Source: Angiostrongylus vasorum
Taxonomy: Eukaryota; Nematoda; Chromadorea; Rhabditida; Metastrongylidae
Reading direction: 5' to 3'
Assembly (NCBI GenBank): GCA_018806985.1
Contig: JADANN010000286.1
Location: 1 to 64,000, forward strand
DNA length: 64,000 nucleotides
This document shows, piece by piece, positions 47,101 through 59,100 of this stretch. Within the stretch, counting starts at the first letter, position 1, and each line of letters begins with the position of its first letter. The translations under genes were made by a program, and so were the position numbers. Below the pieces are notes generated by a model, which searched no databases, had not been told where the DNA came from, and saw only the letters and a list, made by a program, of their open reading frames with translations.

Positions 47101-50100
47101 GTTAATTAAAACCCTATCATATACATTTATAAAAGGTAAGGTGTGAATAATCTCACAGTAATATTACACTTATCAATCACTGATTGGTGTGATTGTTGGA
47201 TTATCGATCTCGTCGAATTCTTACTAACTTTTTGAAAGCATTTTTTCCCGAAGTAATTTCAGAAACATCTCCCTACTCTGATAGACCTTTATCCGGAAAA
47301 AGTCGACCCAAAATGTGATTTTCAGCAAAAAAATCCCTGCCTTTCGCAGAGCCCGTTGAATTCGTTGTCATTCCGCATGTGGGACTTGTTTTTATGAGAC
47401 TAATCAGTACGCCGCTACCGTACCGTTCTTGGTCAAATATCCATCATCATATTAAGTTGCAGTTATTTCGTGGATTGTTTAAAATATAAACTTGAGTGTG
47501 TTCCACACTCCTGACCGATTTTCGTCGTTCTTCAGTACTTCTTAACGGGAACTGTTGTCTATGCCATCTCTCGTTAGGAGTGCTCGACGTGATCATCGTC
47601 GGTGGAGGTTTTCGATTGTTGACCGTTGGCCTCAAATTGTCCCTGCTAATTGTCGGCTATGAGCAATTTCGTGTCGTTAGCCGATGTAAGTGCACGACAC
47701 TTCTTGAAGTTTTTCTTAAGTGCTGACATACGTTAATTCGTCTTGACTGCGCCTAGTGGAGTCGTGCTTAGAGCTGTGCACTTCGTATAGATTGTGCTCG
47801 GCGTGACATTTTTGATCAAAATGAACAAGGAAATTCGGATTACCGTATTTCTGTTGACCTCAGCATTGATCAGTAATTCTCTGTTTTCTTGATAAGCACA
47901 CATGGGTTTGTTAGTATACTCTTTAATCACGAAGATTTTTCTGTTGGGGGTTATGGAAGTCTTTGGCTGACTAGATTACAGTCGACTTGATCTCTCCAGG
48001 CTCTGAAGCAGGCGAAATCTGCCGAAACATCAGCCTTTATGGATAAAGAGTAAAGTAACAACCTCATGTGTGCTTACCAAAAAGCAGTAAATAACGGAAA
48101 TCGTTCACTGGTTTGTACACTTTATTTGTCAGCTTTCTGAAGTTCTTTCGCTTTACTCGCCAGCATCAATTGACGTGCATCGCCAAGGAACCAAAATTCG
48201 CCATTCTGAAACGCGCGAAAAGGAGTGCTTCGAGACACCGTGATAATCTTCAAATGAGAAATCGTTTTTGAGGAACATTTGTTTTATTAACGACCGTATT
48301 CATATTCATTTGTGAACACTAATGCGTAACACTGACTACACCTATTTTATATTGCCACTAAAAACACTTGCTGTCATTAATGAGCCCGGAAGCCACATCA
48401 AGGGTGATTCGATACGGTCACATGAATCACTACCGTCCTGAAAGAATCCAGCCCTCGGAAATGTTGCAGTACGGCAATCTCGGAATTCAGGGAGATCAAG
48501 CAGCTCAGTCAACATTCCCGATACCAATGAGAGAAGTAGGTGGCAGATCCTGAAGCTGCAGCTGAACTGGCGTACGAGTCTAACCATCTACGTGGGTGGC
48601 GGTCAAAACGCAACGAATCGAATCAAATAAATTCTGGGACTCACACACCAATATGAACATGAGTCGCCTAATTGTATAAAACGTTAAGCGTTGATAAATT
48701 CATGAACGATGTGTCACTGGAGTCGACACCATTAAGCATATACTAGATCCATATGTAACCTATAGAGTGACTGACTCGCGGTTCCCTAAGGATGTATAAT
48801 GTTAATGTTTCTTATCTTCCCAAAGAAGTCTGGTAACAGTTAGCCGACCCCATAGCGATAGAAAGTTTGGTTTTCCCGGATTGCGGATTCTAACCAGAGA
48901 CCGATCCGGTATGCATTGCAAGGTACCACTGCACTAAAAGCGATCCATATATGAATAATAAAATAATAACGTCAGAGAGTTGTTCCTGTCTTTCTTCGAA
49001 TCCGCCGCTTTGCTACTTTCCACTTCGTATTGACTGCCTTTCTAAACTATGTTTCTGCATAAAATGATTAGTGAGCGTGCTGTGTGTGGGTTCACTGGTT
49101 CTATCCCACGACTCTGATACATGGAAAGTGGTGTCTTAGCATTGTTTGGGAAAGCATTACACCATGTGAATTGATTAATAGGGTCAAGAGTGTGAGTGGT
49201 AAGATTGAAATGATTCATTTCGACCTCAAGTTCATTATATATGGGAACATTTTTTCTATATGCGGCTGGCTAGCTGTTTTTTGTAATCCATTAAACTGCT
49301 CAATTCGTCCAGTATTCGTATAGTTCCAATGAGGTCCCACCGTTGTTCTGTCGGATGGCTGATCGTCGTCCTGGTGGCCATGTCAATTACTGGACTTACT
49401 GCATAATGCCGCTGAACAGTGGTGTGTATGTCACGCTAGGATTGTGTTGCTTCTTCTTCAAGCAAGCAAGTGAATACGGTATTCTGTATTCCTTTTCTTC
49501 TCCGGGAAGGAAGTGACATTCCGTGCTTTGCCAGGTTATCTCTCAGCTCTTTGCCGACTGCCTTCGTTTTCACCTGTATGAGATAGATCCCGAGAAAGCT
49601 GCTCTTCAGACATTCATGCGCAGCTATGCGAAGTTTAAGCTCATCCAGAGTGACCTTGTTCTTAGTGACGTGACTTAGACAGCTGGGAACTTGGAATAGC
49701 ACCTCATCCTGTTTTGTCGTTGACTTCTCAATATGTGACGCTGACTGAGTGCTCTCCTAGCTTGATGAGCTACCATTTTCACTTATACTGGAATCATTAC
49801 TGGATGTATTATCGGTGGAAAAGTGAATGAGTGGTCTGCATGAGGTGTTCATCCGCACATCCATCGGCGTGCAGAACTCTTCATCTTGAGTGGTGGATCG
49901 GTCCGCATTGCAAACGTCGTCGAATGGAACATTGGTTGTGGATTCAGCATATCCATCTACTGATGTGGATTGACCCGTTGGTACTACTTCCATTTTGGAG
50001 TGTTCATCTCCATCGTGGCATCGATAAGTGGAGGTTTCTGATTCACAGACGATGGATTATCCATTAGCATATTGTAAACGTTGTACATACTTTTTGTAAA

Positions 50101-53100
50101 GTCCGTGACCCTGAAATGGACCATCCAGCCGTCAGGTTCTTTAAAGTTCCTCACGAATAATTGGACGTCTTTTTCATACCTTTTTTTTTGTTGGAGAAGA
50201 AAAACTTACCATTGCATAACTTTGGAGGAAGTTCGTGAGAAATTGTCCTATTCACCAATCGTGGTAGTTTTCTTGACACTTCGTGAATTTATAGGGATTC
50301 CTCGATTTCCAGCTGTTTAAATGTCTGTGGTTTTGACTTCGGTGGATGAATTTGCTATTTCAGTACAAGCCGGTAGCGTTCGCCATCTGCACGAATATCG
50401 AGTATGACGGCTCTCTGGACGACGACTCTCCCGTGCACGGATGCGCCGTCTCGTTTAAAGTCAAGGATTTTCTACATATCAAAGAGGTGAATAGTTTTTT
50501 CTTACACGTTTCTAGTATTCTCCGAACATTTTTTCTATTATTCTATGCTTGTCAGCTCTTCAGTTTTTTTTTCCTTTCTGAGAAAAGGGCGCGTGTGGCG
50601 CAGTGGTCGGAGGCGCCTTGCAACACACACGTGGAATTGATCCCCGAACCTAGAGCCCACCAAGCCTTCCGTCCCCCGGGGTCGGCAAATGGTATTGGAC
50701 TTATCTGGGAGGATAGCAGCACTGGGTGGATACATCGAGAAGCCACCGCAAGTCATTGTGAAGGCCGGATATGCATTCAATCGCCTCCAAACGATGCTTA
50801 GTGAAGTCGAATGCATGGCGCATCTCTCAGGGACTGATCAATGTCGGGAGCTTTATCCTTTTCGCTTTCATGAAAAAAAACATCTAACCACAAGTCGCAC
50901 CCATTTACTAGCCAAATCCCGTTGGAGACATCAGTGTGCTTCACAAATTATGGTGCATCGTAAACTACCGTATTCAGACCTTCTCAAAGTGAATATACCA
51001 TTTCATTGTCGTTACATTAAGAAGTACAATAACGATTGGTGGATTGGTCGATTAGTGAAAGAAGGTCATGATCTTGGATTTATTCCATCACCGGTGAAAC
51101 TGGAATCACTTCGACAGCAAACCGCTAAAGCTGGCAAGTTGTAGGTTGCTTACAGTGTTGATTTCTGCACTTCTCAATGTAAATCGAAGCTGTAGTTGTT
51201 CGTGTTTCTTCTTCTTTGTCCTTAACTGCTTTCATTTCTCTTTAATACGGCCGTTATTTCAAAAATGGATTCTTTTTTTCTATTCTTCCTGTCATTAGTT
51301 CAAGTATTGCAAGAACTTTTGACTAGTGATACATTGACAATTGCACGACTGTCTATTCTTTTCTCATGGTAGGTTATGATGTGAAATATAACTGCAATGG
51401 TTCTAAGATATTTGCAAAACTCCAGGCCGCAGATCTCTCCGGTTGGGATCGAACCTGCTATTACCCTCTCCGTGGGATAACGTGTTCACGACCACACCAT
51501 GCGGGTCTTTCGTTCCGGATCCTCTCGAAATAAGAATAGGCAGTAAACTAAAAGTACTACCACGTCCGACTTTCTATTAATCTCGGCACTGATCAAGTAA
51601 TTCTTCATATTCTTGTTGAGCAAACTACGAGGTGTTATTTTTATTTTTTATTCACGAACAACCTGACGTTTTGGCGGACTTCACCTTCCTCAGAGCCTGG
51701 AAAGGTCAAGCTGACAGCAATCTATTCGGCCAAACTCCTCCATAACCAGACAGAGAAAACGCTGAAGATTTCAATCACATTGAACACAGCTTTGCACACT
51801 CACCGCTTTCTATGAGATTTCCACTGAGTATGTCTGCCCCGTGGAGACCAACCGCACAGAGTTCACGTGGAAGCGTAATATGCCCCTCCCATCAAAATAG
51901 CAGCCTTATATACTGCCCAATATCACGCGTGATAATGAGGCATTCTTCCTTGCGGTTCATTTTCGGATTTCTGGAATTAATCCAGAACGCCTCGAGAGTT
52001 TTGCGCGCTTGTGTTCTCGATTCCTGTGCGAGGATCGTGACACGTACTTTAAAGTCCTCCCTGCTATGTCTCTGGGTCCTATGCGTGCCTAATGGGGTAT
52101 TTGGTTTACGTTTGCCAACTAGGTGTTCTTTTATGCGGGCACAGAGGGGTCTGCCCGTTTCGCCAATGTATTCGTCTCCGCACGCCTTACAGGAGATCAG
52201 ATAAATTATACCCGAGCTCACGCACGCGACATACTCAGTGGGAGCCTCATAAAAAGCGGTGAGTGTGCAAAGCTGTGTTCAGTGTTATTGAAATCTTGGT
52301 TCAGCGTTTTCTCTGTTTGGTTATGGAGGTGTTTGGCCGAATAGATTGTTGTCAACTTGACCTATCCAGGCTCTGAGGAAGGCGAAATCCGCCGAAACGT
52401 CAGCTTGTTCGTGAATAAAGAATAAAAATAACACCTCGTGTTTGCTCAACAGGAATACGAAAAAAGTACTACATTGTGATTTATACTACAGCTTCAGCTT
52501 AACTAGATTCAATGACGATTTATGCTGCCCAGATCAATACCAATTGCTGATAGCACCTATAGGTTAAAACACGTCTGAGAGAAAGGCAAGACCAAGGACC
52601 TGTATGGTGTGATGGTGAACGCGTTAGCCCTCGAAAAGGGTAATAGCGCATTCGTTCCACATCGCAGACACTTGCGCTCCGGAGTTTTGCAAATATCTCA
52701 ACATCATTGTGGTTAATATAGACGATAGTTTTCGAAGGGAAAGAATTAGCCGCAGATCGTCTCTTGCCAGTTTCTTTCTCCATTTCGCCACTAAACTGGG
52801 ACGGTTTACGTTCAGAAACCTATTTCTCTTATATGACTTCCGTGTCGAATTTCCATTTTACCATCACTGGTGCATTGCATTAAACTGATATTGACTATGA
52901 TTGTATGTTCTACCTTTTACTATATTTCCTTGTATCTTCGTAGCGCATTTTTCAGCAAGCAGTCCAGCTCGGCGACGAATCTGGGAGCTCTTGACAACAT
53001 GATGCCCCGCAGCGATTCTAGAGGCTCTACACCGCCTACACCCGGTTTGTTTCCTTCTTCTTCCTTCTTTCCTCCTAATGATAAATCGTTCGCTAGTTTC

Positions 53101-56100
53101 TCTTCGACTTATTAAACCTATTGGTGGTTTTAGAAGATGAGGAAAGCATCGCCAAGAAAATGACGAATATTGTTACGACTCCACCGACCAAAGAGAAGAA
53201 GAAGTTGATTTTCAAGAAGGTACTGTTCAACTTCTGCATTAAGATGCTCTCCAGTCCTTCCTATGATATTTTAGTTTTGTCAAGAATTCAAATCAGCACT
53301 AGACATGATTTTAAGCAAGAAAATTTGCCTCCTTACGATGTCGTGCCGTCAATGCGGCCTGTGGTATTGGTAGGACCAAGTCTGAAAGGCTATGAGGTGA
53401 CCGATATGATGCAGAAGGCCGTCTTTGACTATTTGAAACATCGGTTTGAGGGACGGTAAGGACGATTTCTCATCCTCTATTTTCTTACTCTTCTCATTTC
53501 ACCTATTATTAATATTGGGGGCTTAGTCCCCGATAGAGGAAATGCTGTCTTTAAAATGCTTGTAAGCCTGTGAAACAAAAAATATGGTGGGTGGGAGACA
53601 TTAGATTGCTGTCAATTTTCGCATTCCTAACCTTCTATATGGTTATCGGATAAACCAGGCAAAAGTATGTGCGATTAGGGATCCGCTTACTCGAAACCTA
53701 AACGCCTGGCTTTAAATACTTTTTACGAAGTTCCTAACGATGCTCATTTTTTTTATTGTTGTTTTTTATTAATATTTTTTCGATAACCAAGCACCTAAGA
53801 AGCTGAAGAGACCTTGTCCTATCGCTAAATACATAATCAACGGAAAATGTTGCGCAGTGGTTAGGGCTGCCCTATGATGCACATGGTCGTTGGTTCGGCC
53901 CTATGATCGGGTTAACAGGTTGCCCGGGATCGTTGTCTCTAGGGGATAATTGAGACGCGAATGCCTTGCCCTCTATCCTTTAAGTGACATGCAGTGTTAT
54001 GTTTTTTAATCTTTAATCTTGTCTTTAATCTTTAATCTTTTTTTAATTTTCACATTAAAGTTAAGGGTAACATGGTATGGAGATTTTATGTAGTTCTCCT
54101 GAAGTACTACTTTTCCTTTAATTTTTGAACAAAGATCTAAGAACTTCACAAGAATTAAAAATCATGAATTTTGGTAGAAGCGCGATTTTTTTTTCGCTCA
54201 AAAGGCAATTCGTCCGCTTCAAAATGCAAGAGAATTTTTGTGTTAATAGAATAAGAAAGTAATATCCTGTTGGCAAGGATATGATGATTCCATTGATCGT
54301 TATTCCAACTAATGAAATCCGCTATTGTTGCGACATGATGAAATATCACTACGAGTTGTACATGACTCATATCGTCCACCATATAGCACTTCCTTCGCAC
54401 AGCCGTTATTGAAATTTATTTGACTTTAGAATTATTATCACAAGAGTGACCGCTGATATTTCACTGGCAAAGCGATCACTTCTTAATAATCCAAACAAAA
54501 GGGCATTGATGGAGCGCGGAAATTCTCGGACAAACAACAGTCTCGGTGAGCTCCTCTTACTTTCAGTACGACTATCAAACTTATTGGGAAGTCATTTCAT
54601 TAATCTATTCGACTTCTTAAGCTTTCAATATTTTCATACGGTCATTGTTCACGGTGTTCCAACCGATGAGTTCTTAGCTATTTTTTGAATTTTATTCTAT
54701 TTGATCCGTCTTCCCGTCTACTGTGCGGATCCCAGCACTTCTCACATTCGAATCGTTTTCTCGCATCCATTGTCCACGAAGATATTCCAACTTTACGTGT
54801 GACTTCGGTTGCTGCTTGAGGGTTTTTTATTTCATCTTGAATGTCGTAGAATGCAGGTCGAGCAGTTCTTCCTGGAGTCCCGGGATAACCGTGCTGGAGC
54901 GTTCCCAGTAGGATTGCAGAGAGTGGTTTTTTCCCAGACAAGTCCGGTACCAATTTCCCGACCCCGTTGGGATGAGAGGCTTGGTTGGCCCGGAGCGGAA
55001 TCGAACTAGCACCATACTTGTGATGAAGGACATCACTACCACTGTGCTATCCGCCCCATATCCCTCTGTGCTTAATCGAGTTTAGCGTTCTTAATATGAC
55101 TTTGGTTGACAAATGAACAACATGGTTGAAAACCCTGGAAGAAAGGTAGGATGCTCAACGAGACCCTAGAGCGAGCAGAATCCACTGGCCTACTCTTGCA
55201 CACGACAGGGGAAAAAACGGAAAATTTACTGGCGCCTGCTCGAGTCATTCGACGATCAACGGGACGACAGGTGATACAGCCGAATGTGGGTTTCGGATTC
55301 GGCTCGTTATTATCGTCCTCGAGCAAGCGCTCTAATGGAAGAATCTGTGTCGCAAAGCAGCAGATTTTTCTCTCGTCCAAGAGGGCCTTGCCTATGGTGA
55401 AGAGTTGAAAACGTCTCGGCTATTTCAGCTTTTCAAGAAAATCACGTCTTATCTGCATCAAACATATCATTGAGGCATATACATCACAAGTTCTCCGGTT
55501 GTAAACTAATCTGCATTCAAACCCACCACATCAATAAATGATTGCAAAACAAAGAAACGATTGGAAGTGCTGGAAGCAACAGGACATATGAAGATGGGTA
55601 GTCTACACACCTAAATGCCTAAGTTCTATGAATTCATTTACATCATCTCCAATCAACTTATTCATCAAGTTACTCGAGAATGCACTGCTAATGGCCTTTG
55701 ATCGTTTGAGATATGCAGAGTATCTCACCTTTGTTATATGTTTTACTATTGCTGTGCTCAGCTCTAGGGAGAGCCACGTATGACTTGCTCTCCTCTGCCG
55801 AGAGGTATATTCAGAGGTGGCCTTTCAAGCTCCTTTAAAATGAACGTGAAGCTTATTTTTTTGAGGCGACCCCAAATCCCATCCCTTCCCCCCATCTTCT
55901 GAAGTTTCAGTCACTTAAATGCCAACTCTTTTAACGATGCGTAAGATGTAGTGCAATTCAGTGATTCTCTGCATTTATTTTCATGGACACGCAGACCAGT
56001 AAGGCTGGACATCATTACTTCTATACGGAAAGTTTCAATTAATTTAACACTAAGAGAAACATTCAGGATCTTTTACTGTATTCACCTGTGTCTCAGGAGA

Positions 56101-59100
56101 TATGGTCGTTCTCGATCCGCGTCTAACCCTGTACGCGTATCGAGCAACCTAACCTCGCCGCTATTCCCTAAGAGGATTTATGAGCACCTGAATTATTTTA
56201 ATTATCCGTGCTGAGGTTTAATGAAAGTCAGTTTTTAAGAAATTGCTACGCTATGTGCCAGTTAATGAGGTACAGAAAGCTACGGATTCACTGCAGCCAA
56301 AAGTGGATCACATTGGATGGCGGCAATAAGTCAACATCTGTCATGTATAAGAGAGTGCCGCCGAGAGGGGATACTTTCATTTGAGTGGTGTTCTACTCCA
56401 AGCTATTTGATTTGATGCGAAAAAGAATACCCACATGACGGCAACAACCGGCGCTGGACCCGGGTCGGCTCGGCTCTGAAGAAGATGGAGAGGTCAAAAC
56501 ATTAGCCAAATAAATATTTCTACACCAACCTAGTGTCAGCTTAATAATCTAAGAAAGTATCGACCAGAACTGTGCTTGGTGAACAAACCAACTTTCCCTC
56601 ATTCCTCCAGAATCGGGAAATTAGTGTCAGACTTGCTTTCCGATGAGCTACTTCCCCATCAGCAAAAGCTTAAGACCTACTTTGATGAAGAACTGGGAGC
56701 TCCATAGCATACTGATCCCAGGATACGACGCAGAAATGGTTGGACCAGCCGTCAGTGACATTCACGAAATCCACAAGTAGCAGCCGAACTCGTAGACAAA
56801 TCCAAGTACCTTAATTGGTGACAGGTGTAAAACAACCAGTGGTGTGGAAAAACTATTGCGAATGAGGGGGAAGAACTATGAAAATGGATCGCACAAATGA
56901 AAATCTTCGTCAATTCGTTGAGTACACCTGAAAGGCAAATTTATCAGTGGTATTTAGTTGTCGCTCAAACGTTTGTTTAGATCCGATTGTGGGAAGTTTA
57001 TCCCCGTCTTCCCATAAACATCCATGAAATAACGCGGTTGTCAATTCACATCTTGTAGACTATTCTCGCCGACAAAGCCCTATTTTATACTCGCTCCATA
57101 TTGTACAGTAAAAATCCGTTCTACTTTGAAATGATGTGAATCTAGAGGATAGGAAAACACTTGAGAGAGAAGCCAAGCTAGATAATGAAGACGTAGTAGT
57201 CCTCTGTCGTTTTTCATATATCATTACATGCTTGTACTTTCCCATAATATAGCAATTCCTTTCCAAGTTTTTTATGTGCATATTATGTTTCCACGAACGT
57301 CTTGCAGCCGAGATACAGACGGAAATCGAGCGCATCTTCGAGCTCGCCCGTTCGATGCAGCTCGTCATCCTCGACTGCGACACAATCAACCACCCGAGTC
57401 AACTCGCCAAAACCAGCCTCGCTCCCATACATGTGTATATAAAGATCAGCTCACCAAAGGTAAATGGCGAAGCGGAAGAGGTTGACAGCTCATAAATGCA
57501 GAGAGACGTATTTAAGTTATGGTGCAAAAATAGGTTGGCACATAGATACAATGGGAAAGAGTTAAGCCTTCTTCAAAAAGCTTTATTTTGGCGCTGGTAA
57601 CAGGGAGTTTTGGAAAGATTTCGCAAAATAGGCGATGTACTATTGCTTAGATGTAAACGTATTTCTACTAACCATATCTTATTTGGGTCATTGAAGGCAC
57701 AAGGTTATTACAGTTAGAAATTGTTAGATTATACGTGTTCGCTACACGTTCATCTCTAAAACTAATAGAGGGAAAGTAATGTTGGGAGAAATTGTCCCTT
57801 ATGTCCTATTTAGAGAGATTAATTTAACCCAAACTATTCAGTTTTTAAAATGAACATAGTGTGGTCTCTCGAGAACTACCTGGGTATGGCTAGGACACTA
57901 TCCTGGATTATTAAGCAAACAAGAGGCTTGTATATGGCCAGGATGGTGTATGCGGTGCTGAGATTTTTAACTTAATATGTTTATTTCCAACTCAATCTTA
58001 GATCTTCTAATCGATCGGTTTGCCAGTTTTCAGCAAATTTTGATTATTTCAATGGCAGGTGCTACAACGTCTTATCAAATCGAGGAACAAGTCACAATCT
58101 CGCAATATGAACGTGCAGATGGTGGCTGCAGAGAAACTGGCTCAGTGCCCACCGGTGTGTTTTCTTTTTGTCCGAATGTCTTTTCTCTTCAACAACAACA
58201 ATTGACTGGCTGTTTAGTGCCTGCTTAAATTGTAACAGATTGATGTACAACCACAACGATCGCAAAACTTGGACCCGGGCCAGATCGAACCACGATTACC
58301 TTTTCCGGGGTTGACTGATGTGGCTCGCAATAGTAGAACTGAAGACATCTGTTCAGACATTCTGTGTTTTTCGGCTTTCTTTGAAATTATCCCTTACCAC
58401 TGGTTGACTGAAACTACGTCTTTGTAACAAGCGAACAACATAGATCGTGAAGTTTCCATGACAAACTTCACACTCACTAAAGTTATCTGATTATTTCAAA
58501 ACCGACTTTACTTTAACCTCGGTATAAGTAATCAATATGTATTTTTTCTTGATAAGCCTACGGGAGGTTGATAATACTCTTTATTTTCGGCCAACGTTTC
58601 GACGGTATCGTCTTCATCAGAGCCGATAATCCGACCCGATGATCCGAATGAGTATGGCTCATTCGAGAGTGATGCTCTACTGAGGAAGACCCCCGCTCGA
58701 TGCGCGACGAAAACGCCACCTCGAGAACACGAATAACTGTGAACCATCGACTCGGATTGTCGGCTCTGATGAAGACAAAACCGTCGAGACGTGGGCCGAA
58801 AATAAAGAATGTTATCAACCCCGTGCAAGCTTATCAAAGAAAAAATACATATTGATTATCTGATTATGTTAGCAGTATGACGGTTTATTGTTCAATAAGT
58901 TAGTGTTTTCGTCTTGAGCAGACATCAGACTATCAATAACAATTTTTCTCTGCTTTGTTGTGAAAGTGTTCGGCTCCGTACACTGCACGTCAATTTGGCC
59001 TTTCCAAGCTCTTAAGAAGGCGCAACCGCCGAAACATCAGCCAGTGATTGAATAAGTCTTGTATTGACAGCCTCATATTTGCTCAAGAAGGAAACACTAA

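Larger units (their letters stand above)
51561..52461 (-). mobile_element. Penelope-like foldback element encoding a GIY-YIG nuclease
   Basis: Bounded by the 11-bp direct repeat AAAAGTACTAC at 51550-51560 and 52462-52472. The ends are inverted copies over about 150-200 bp: TTGAGCAAACTACGAGGTGT at left and ACCTCGTGTTTGCTCAACAG at right, continuing inward through hammerhead-like cores to TTTGGCCGAATAGATTGTTG. The only coding content is a GIY-YIG domain; no reverse transcriptase is present, so this is probably a deletion derivative moved by another copy. Confidence 0.8.
51365..52735. mobile_element. S2 repeat interrupted by a Penelope-like element
   Basis: 51365-51560 is S2 on the minus strand (GATATTTGCAAAACTCC ... 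GAATAGGCAGTAAACTAAA), and 52462-52735 continues as plus-strand S2 (TACATTGTGATTTATACTAC ... GTTTTGCAAATATCTCAACA). The outer parts form the usual S2 inverted pair, and 51561-52461 is a later insertion at AAAAGTACTAC. Confidence 0.7.
58530..58860. mobile_element. short inverted-end element, nearly perfect palindrome with two ribozyme-like ends
   Basis: The arms mirror each other from ATCAATATGTATTTTTTCTT (left, 58532) to AAGAAAAAATACATATTGAT (right) through AGCCTACGGGAGGTTGATAA and TTATCAACCCCGTGCAAGCT, inward to the ribozyme-like cores. The interior (ATTCGAGAGTGATGCTCTAC, CTCGATGCGCGAC) is the group's shared middle. Located in a ccb-1 intron between GK-domain exons. Confidence 0.8.

Noticed and set aside
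49436..49993. Treating the AP-2 frames as an intact two-exon gene
   Set aside because: The two frames are collinear in the same phase with only a TAG and no splice signals between them, so a broken single copy explains them better.
54990..55057. Possible functional tRNA gene on the minus strand
   Set aside because: Acceptor-like pairing and a B box are present, but the D and anticodon arms do not fold and the sequence runs straight into the S1 SINE body; it is a SINE head.
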